Source: Gnetum montanum (lineage: Eukaryota > Streptophyta > Gnetopsida > Gnetales > Gnetaceae). From it: a stretch of 64,000 bases of DNA. Within the stretch, counting starts at the first letter, position 1, and every line of letters starts with the position of its first letter. This document shows, in pieces, positions 57,723-64,000 of this stretch. Position numbers and translations under genes: made by a program. The notes beneath the pieces are model-generated. The model worked only from the letters and a program-made list of their open reading frames with translations. It ran no database searches and was not told the origin of the DNA. Location: positions 367,159-431,158 of the forward strand of contig MNCI01008033.1 in the NCBI GenBank assembly GCA_015680685.1, in the 5' to 3' direction.

Positions 57723-58793
57723 TGATGAGATGCAACTTGTACTAGGCCGCGATATCGTGTACGCGATATCGCGGCCGCCGCGATATCGCATCCCATGCAA
57801 TATCGCGTACGCGATATCGCGTCCCGCCGCCATATCTATAAATAAGAGGCGGCACTCCCTTCATTTCCCAATCCTAGCTAGTGTAGCGAAGCTCTGGCAG
57901 ATTGATCACTCCAGAGTTAGAATTTTTCCCCATGTGCCCGCAGTAGGAGTCCTAGAGTGAACGGCTCTTTATTCGAGCAGCTTGTAACCTGAACCCAAGT
58001 TGTGTACGGTAATAAAGACGAACTTGTTTGGATAAACCTTGCAGCACGTGGTTTTATTTATTGCTTTCATTTACTGCTTTCCTAGTGCGTTCAAGTATGA
58101 CTTGATTAAGAGCGTCTACGGACGTGTACGGCTAGTCAAGGAATCGGCTGCTTGACGCAATGCATGAGTACGACTCAATTACGAGCATTGGCTGCTTGGT
58201 AACCCAGTAGCGTATTCCAGGATTCTGCGCTTGGTAACTCCAGGGTCCAATGTGTACGGCTAGTTGAGGAATCGGCTGCTCATTGCTAGGCTAAGAACGC
58301 GTGATAAGTACGACTTAGTTACGAGCACCCACGAGTGTGTACGGCTGGCTAAGGAATCGGCTGCTTATCACACGTAGGCTAAATAGGTGCCTCAGTACGA
58401 CCACTTCGAGCACTTGCATTACGTGTGGCGATCCCAGTAATGACTAGCGTTTGGTAAGCCACAGTTGCATAGTTCAGGGTGTGTCCGGTAAGTGGGAACG
58501 GATGCTGACGCTAGTTAATTTAGACTTAGATCTTAGTTAGTGTTAGTTTAGTTTTCTCAACTCTTTCCTCCTGGTAGCATAGAAGATAAGCCGAAAATAC
58601 CAAAAAAATCACATACCTCATACTTGATTAACCATACACCGTGACACATACAAGCAAGCCTGGGAAGACAACGAACGATTAACCCCAAGTGTTTCTTGTG
58701 GCGTTAAGGCATTTAGTCTGCGGAGTTCGACCGGATCGCGCGTGTACGCTCGTATTCGTATGGTGGAGTGTAGGGGTACCTCGCCACTCATTA
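57723..58793 (+). repeat. Solo LTR, family A (1071 bp)
   Basis: Begins TGATGAGATGCAACTTG and ends CGCCACTCATTA, with a perfect 5-bp TSD and no internal sequence, so it is a solo LTR left by unequal recombination. U3 (57745-57825) is a dense array of GCGATATCGC palindromes joined by GTACGC. TATA box CTATAAATA is at 57836-57844; GTAATAAAGAC is near 58009. U5 holds at least three copies of a GAGTACGACTTGATTACGAG-type subrepeat (58095-58380). CpG sites are largely intact, so it is probably the youngest insertion here. Confidence 0.95.
57745..57835. promoter_or_regulatory. GATATC palindrome array in the U3 of the solo LTR
   Basis: Five GATATCG-type sites (one decayed to AATATCG) in about 80 bp, immediately upstream of the TATA box, with a GCGGCCGCCGC spacer that makes a larger inverted repeat (GATATCGCGGC / GCCGCGATATC). 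Likely binding sites for a dimeric factor or a structured element; function is inferred. Confidence 0.65.
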
Positions 58794-58798
58794 GGATG

Positions 58799-60300
58799 TA
58801 TGCCCCAAGAGAACTATATGAGCTCTAAGCCCATCAAGTCAAAGAGATAATAGAACATATGGCAAAAGAAGAAGGAGAAATGTGTAAATGGAATAATGTC
58901 AAAAAACATAAATGGGACCCAACTCTTAAATAGAAAGAGGTCCAAATTTTTGGTAAGGAAAATGAAACCACCTTTGATAGGGTGATTTCGCAACAAACTT
59001 TGCTGACAGAGGACTCTATTGACTATCTAGAAGTAAAATTCAATAGGATGTCTAAATGGGTAAATGAAAACATAACAAATATTGTTGAAATGATTGCTGA
59101 GAAGATTATGAAACATAAGCTAGATGATCATAATCAATAAAGGACATAGAACCAAGAAACAGTTAGGAACACTTTTTGACAGACAAGAAAAGTGGTTGAA
59201 GAAAGTGAGGCTAAAGAATCCAGCATAGATGAAGATGATAGATGTGACCTATGCATATATGCCCATCCAAAGGGCTAATGCCCCATATTGTTGCATCTAT
59301 AGGAGTGTTGGATAGGGGCCTTAAATCTAAAGTTTGTGCAAAAGCACATGCCCAGGAGACTTCCATAGATGAAGTCATCCATAAGTTGGGCTAGTCATCC
59401 ATAATGTTAACATAAGTTGGATAGATGAAGTCTCTTGGGCATGTGCTTATCACCAACCTCAACATGGTCCTCAACTGTAGTGGAAACAACCATAGTCGTG
59501 GGGGAGGCCACCACTACATTAGCCATATTTGCCAAATAGGCATGGCTATTATGTTCAACATCCTATTTCTCCAACTAGTTTAGCATCCCCCACTTCAAAT
59601 TGCCACTACCACTCTCCCAAGTACCATCAATACGTGACATCCCTTGAAGGATCACCACCTCATGCTTCTTACCATCCAACTCACCCTCGATATTCTCATA
59701 ATTCACCTCCTTATATGCCACCACCAAGGACGTAAGAAGGGTTAGCATCCCAATATCAATAAATGAGTGCCACTTATGCTACAAATGTGCAAAAACACGT
59801 TGACACTAGTGGGTCCCAATTACAACGCCGAAAGCATCCCTTCTGGAAGAAGGGCTGTAAGCTGAAGTAATCCATGCGTGAATCCACTACATCATCTAAG
59901 CCAGCACAAGGCCAACCTAGTACACCACATTCCTCATCTACACCAACATCCTCCAACCATATACAAGGGCCACCATCTGTTCATACTCTAACCCCACATC
60001 TAACCAATGAATCTACAAACATGGGGAGACAAACAAATCCATGCATAGCATCTCATGCTTAAGGGTGCAATAGTGGGCTAGTCATCCATAATGTTAACAC
60101 ACCTCATATCCTAGCCCACTTTACATATAACAATCAGGTGTGTAACCAACAATTTTTCTACCTAGCCACCACACCACCAATAGACACCTAGTGGTTGGGG
60201 TATGAAGGGTTTCCAACGTTTCATACGTGCATGGATCCTTTTCATCTACTTATTAATCCTAGCCATGACCAAATTTTTAGTCATGATTCTAATCTTTTTG
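58799..60300 (+). pseudogene. gag: gag of E6, C-terminal part and tail
   Basis: Continues gag after the solo LTR: EIIEHMAKEEGEMCKWNN, FNRMSKWVNENITNIVEM, then the nucleocapsid-like CDLCIYAHPKG near 59246. A Pro/Ser/Tyr-rich stretch (59540-60010) and a tail homologous to E2 (NPCIASHA, VCNQQFFYLATTPPID) follow. No protease or RT motif occurs. A local rearrangement at 59343-59449 is described under findings. The end of the tail is approximate because the palindromic G-tract seen in E1 and E2 is destroyed. Confidence 0.7.
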
Positions 60301-61611
60301 GTTTTTAAGTGCCTTTTATCTTTTTGTTTTACAATTTTTTATCATTTTCCTATTCTTTCTACTTTTTCTACATTTTCTAGTTATTGTTTTAATTTTCCTT
60401 GTATGTAATCTTGTTATTGATCATGTTGCCCATTGAGGTGAGGTTTTTTTTCTATGTTGTTGAATAATAAGGGATAGATTATTCAGACATTGCAACCATG
60501 ACATCTGTTTACCCATTCCATTAATAAGATGTTCTTGCTCTAATCATAATGGTAATCTCTTTCATCATCCAAACTAAATAACTTCATAACCATTGTGTTT
60601 GGATGGAAGAGTTCACAACCAAGATGGAATGTAAAGGGTGTGACATCAAGGGGCTTTGTGGATTCTCTTTGGCTACTTCTGTATGTTCTATCATGTTGGT
60701 GAGGTTATAACCATATCCTTGTAGATCTAACAAAATATGGGAGCAAGAGCAATTTTAGCTAGCACTGAATAAACTTCTGTGGGTCCCACTAGAAAGACAT
60801 GCACCCATGCTTGAAGGTTGGCGACTTCTTAGAAACATCAAAAAAAAAAAAAATAAATAAGTGTGCCATAATAACACTCCTCCCTTGGACAAAATGCCAA
60901 GTGATGTTACTCCTTGCAACTTTGATAGTCTTATGGTTGTTTGTCGATGGGACGAAACAATGCAGTGTCATTGAATGTGGTATGGACTTGCTTTGAATCT
61001 TGGAAGTAAGAAAATATGGTTATCTAACCATTAATAACACACAAGGTTTCATTATGACCATGGTATGCCACCTCATGCCCCACTTTTTGCAATCCATTCT
61101 TTGGCCCATTCCATCTCGTTGTCTAAATGTTCATAACTTGTGGTTTTGTGTAATATAGAGTAATGATCTCAAGTTGGTGGTTTTAACATGTGTGTTTTTT
61201 TTCATAGGTGCACATTACATTCAACTCCTTTAATGTCTATGAACATTTTAGGTGTGGTTATGTAAGGGCATCATAGGCTAGAGGCTACTTTGGGGAGGAT
61301 CCACTTGTGTAACTTTTTTGATTTGTACTTGTCTAACATGACCACATCATTTTTCACCGTCCATGTAGTTCAATTATTATATTATATTTTTTCCTTTATC
61401 ATGAACATACTTTGTCCCATAATCAAACTTTCCACACCTTTTTCTTGCTTGTTCTTGTACTTTAACCATTGAAGACTTCAACTTATCCTACCTTCGCTAC
61501 TTCCAATGCATTTTTCCACTTACCCAAACTACAAAATTTAACTTTCAACCTTCTAATCCAACCCAAAGCTTCAATTTGCATGTCCTTTGATGCCCCAAAA
61601 ATCAAAATTCT
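60301..61611. other. E6 noncoding region
   Basis: T-rich, gene-free, and collinear with E2 noncoding DNA on both sides of E4. Includes the uninterrupted E4 target-site equivalent at 60927-60942 and a poly(A) stretch at 60840-60852. Confidence 0.75.
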
Positions 61612-61710
61612 TGGATCTTGACGTTGTGTACCCAATGTCAGGTTTAACTTGACATCACGTCCTTGACGTTGTGTATCCAACATCGAGTCTTAGAAAAAGT
61701 ATATATAGTC
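61612..61710 (+). promoter_or_regulatory. Internal U3-like promoter of E6
   Basis: GACGTTGTGTACCCAATGTC (61620-61639) resembles GACATTGTGTACTTGATGTC of E6's own LTR U3 (55796-55815). A second GACGTTGTGTATCCAACATC follows at 61665. The TATA box TATATATAG is at 61700-61708. Confidence 0.7.
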
Positions 61711-62259
61711 AACCTTGTAAAACATGAACTTCATTTACCTCATTTGCTATTAGGGGAGTTGTTGCAATTTTTTCCTGTGACTTAAAGCTGTGTGTCTCCA
61801 TCTTCTACTCGTGATATCTAGCTCTTTAACGCTTCGATTTCCATACCATTTGAATCTATCTGAACTCGAAGTGTTTAACTTAGTTATGGGGGATGCGTGC
61901 ATGCAAACCTTGGGTAGATTTGTTAAAATTTGCTATCACTTGAAAGGTATTCTAAGGGTAAGAATGTTAAAACTATGGAACTTATAATGAGAAATCATTA
62001 ATGATTATGCTAGACGTCCAATTTTTATAACCCTCAGGCCTAAAACTTTTATTTTAAGTCACATATAATGAAAAAAAGAAACTAGTTGCAATGGGTCATA
62101 GAAAAGATAGATAATTTTGGGGGATTTTTCTTGAAAATTTTCCTAACCCTACAATCATAAGCATTATGAGCTTAATGAACTAAGGTTCTGAGTAAGGTAT
62201 GAGTTAATAGATGATAATAAACATAACCTTTCTAACACTTAGTTTTTGTTAGATTGTAG
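61711..62259 (+). other. Leader and candidate intron before the E6 accessory ORF
   Basis: Shares the TTAGGGGAGTTGTTGCAATT block with E3, the TTAGTTATGGGGGATG tract (61880-61895) and ends in TTAGATTGTAG|ATG, a usable 3' splice site at 62259. Confidence 0.55.
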
Positions 62260-64000
62260 ATGGTCCCAAAAAGAGGTGCTTAGAGTGAACCCTCATATAG
62301 AGCTACTAAGCATCCATGTGGTGGTTGTGGCTAACAAGAAGAACAAATAGAAAATGCTGAATAGGAGGCCCAATCTTTTAGTATCCATCAAGAGGCCCCT
62401 ATTATTGGGCAGTTGACCCAAGGTGAGGTGGTAGAAGTACTAGCTTTTGAATAGGGAAAACGTCTCACATTGCCTCTTGATTACCTTGTTGCCATCCTAA
62501 AAAAGTCCACATGGCCTCAATCATTATAGAAATGAACTTTGGCTCATTCATGAAATTCTCTTTTGAAGTAGTGTAGATGCAACTCAAAGTGTTTCCATTG
62601 TGGCCAATCCTATCTAACAGTGGTGAATGGTACCTAGGGGAAGTTTATCAATTCTGGCACAATAGGGACAAAGGTACCATTGTGAATATCTGTGGGGTGA
62701 ATGTCTCTTACATAGTCAAAGATATAGCTATGGCTCTCAACTTGCCCAATGAAGGAGCCACATTTGCTCACCTATCTAGTAGATCTAACTTCAAAATGAA
62801 GAGACTATGGCTAAAATGAGCGTATGAAAAAGAAGATAAATCATATCATGAGATGACCTTGGAAGAGAAAACCTACTTCAAGATTAGGGCATGCCACCTA
62901 TTCCCCACCAAAGGGCTCAATCGCATTTCCACTTATGCGACTAGAGAAAGTGTGATTCTAATGGGAAAATTTTTAGTTAGCCTTTCTTAATACTATTTCA
63001 CAAAAATCCAGCGATGGTTTGAAGAAATAAAATCAAGGAGACCAACACTTTTGTTTCCTTGTTTGATTAGAAAGCTATGTAAGCATGTGGGAATTTTAGG
63101 ATATACCAATGATATCCTTCGAAAGGCTCAACATTCTCCCTTTGCAGAGCTCGTGAAAATTGTAGCACCAAGAAAAGATTTTGGTGAGGAGCAAGAAGTT
63201 GAAAAGGAGGTAGAACCAATAAAAAAATGCAACAAGAGCTAGAGCAGCACCCATAGGCACAAGCTTTGTTTCCATTACTGCAAGATTATAGACCATCGAT
63301 GAGCCACCTATAAAGAATCACTGAGACTATTAGTTGGGGGAGCAAGGATGAGGCTAATCTCTTCTAGGTTATGGATGACACTATATAGCCCACCATATTA
63401 GCTAATCCAACAAGGGAGAAGATCTTGACTCAATTAGTAGGAGAGGGATCCCAATGGTCATGCCAAATCTCTAGGAATACTACATCCTTTTAGGTCACTT
63501 TGGAGACTAGAGAAGGCACCATAGTCATGGTGCTACAACATGAGGATGTAGCAAGTGTAGTAGAGGTGATCACTAATCATATCAAAGAATCATTCAATGT
63601 GCATGTTGTGACCCTAACTAATTTAGTAGGGATAAGAGATGCACAAATGCTAGCTAGAACCTCAATGACTCCTGTAGTGCATGAGGATATACTTGATTGT
63701 TTGTTGTAGATAGGTCAAGTGATGACCACTCTGTTCAACATCCTTAGCAATGTCACTATAGTACAATTGAACCTCATCACTACAAAAGGGAAGTTGGTCA
63801 TGGATGAGGTTAGGGTAGAGCATGTAGAAGTTGAGATGTAAAGATTGCAAGAAGAGTTGGCTACCTTGCGTGTTGAACAATGGGACCCTGCTCATTTCAT
63901 TACACCAGACCAACAAGAGTAGTTTCAAATGGAGGAGCTTACCAAGTTGGAAAAGAGAAGAGTAGCTATAGAGCAAGGAAAGGAGATTGTAGTTTGGAAT
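62260..64000 (+). pseudogene. Accessory (env-position) ORF of E6, cut by the window end
   Basis: Starts MVPKRGA after the splice site. The open frame 62577-62819 contains WPILSNSGEWYLGEVYQF and YIVKDIAMALNLPNEGATF. FPCLIRKLCKHVGILGYTND follows near 63057-63115, then ITNHIKESFNVHVVTLTNLV (63572) and the start of the helical half. These match E2 and E3 in order. Frameshifts near 62400 and 62850 and several stops are present. About 580 of an expected 900 codons are in view. Confidence 0.75.

Larger units (their letters stand above)
55742..64000 (+). mobile_element. E6: pol-less Athila-like element, truncated by the window end
   Basis: 5' LTR 55742-56615, PBS, gag (interrupted by the solo LTR), gag tail, noncoding region, internal promoter and accessory ORF follow the same order as E2. 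No protease, RT, RNase H or INT occurs between gag tail and noncoding region. The 3' LTR lies outside. Less frame decay and a better PBS suggest it is not older than E2. Confidence 0.85.

Noticed and set aside
57745-57835. Satellite or CRISPR-like array
   Set aside because: Units are short palindromes within one LTR promoter, not spacers between repeats.
1-64000. Pararetrovirus or other viral integration
   Set aside because: RT, RNase H and INT all belong to LTR retrotransposons with LTRs, PBS, PPT and 5-bp TSDs; no movement-protein or coat-protein signature was seen.
1-64000. tRNA or rRNA genes
   Set aside because: Only PBS sequences complementary to a tRNA 3' end were found; no cloverleaf or rRNA segment was recognised by reading.

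Overview
The window reads as nuclear DNA from a large-genome seed plant. It is almost wholly nested, decayed Ty3/gypsy LTR retrotransposons, rich in CpG-to-TpG/CpA decay and in-frame stops, with plant-type TATA boxes, GT-AG introns and a tRNA-Asp primer binding site typical of Athila/Tat elements. I cannot name the species. No intact host gene, rRNA, tRNA or CRISPR array was found.

Layout. (1) 1-3818: the 3' end of a family-C element, E1, with a family-A LTR (1-733) inserted in it. (2) 3819-7289: non-LTR DNA with two decayed gene-like stretches. (3) 7290-49041: element E2, about 9.2 kb once its insertions are removed. It carries LTR, tRNA-Asp PBS, gag, a downstream accessory ORF, PPT and LTR, but no pol. 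Two full elements sit inside it. E3 (9333-22113, + strand, TSD AGAGC) is an Athila-like element with gag, PR, RT, RNase H, INT and accessory ORF. E4 (24206-43919, - strand, TSD GTCTT) is a Tat/Ogre-like element with gag, PR, RT, two RNase H domains and INT. (4) 49042-55741: AT-rich DNA with old, mostly unassigned repeats. (5) 55742-64000: E6, a second pol-less relative of E2, cut by a CpG-rich solo family-A LTR (57723-58793, TSD GGATG) and running off the window.

Three observations stand out. First, the gap between PR and RT in E4, where Ogre elements carry an intron, holds a seven-exon pseudogene on the opposite strand (34021-37378). Its six introns have GT-AG borders and exon joins that keep the frame, apart from one frameshift inside exon 3. 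Second, the Athila-like elements carry a second, U3-like promoter with its own TATA box upstream of the accessory ORF (17630, 44612, 61612). In each element its short palindromic motifs resemble those of that element's own LTR. It is followed by a conserved leader, a G-tract and a 3' splice site just before the ATG. Third, E2 and E6 share the same pol-less gag plus accessory-ORF organisation, which suggests a non-autonomous family mobilised in trans by E3-like partners.

LTR divergence judged by eye and the nesting agree on order: E2 is older than E4 and E3, E3 looks younger than E4, and the solo family-A LTR looks youngest. All genes are broken, so the window is a fossil record and not an active system.
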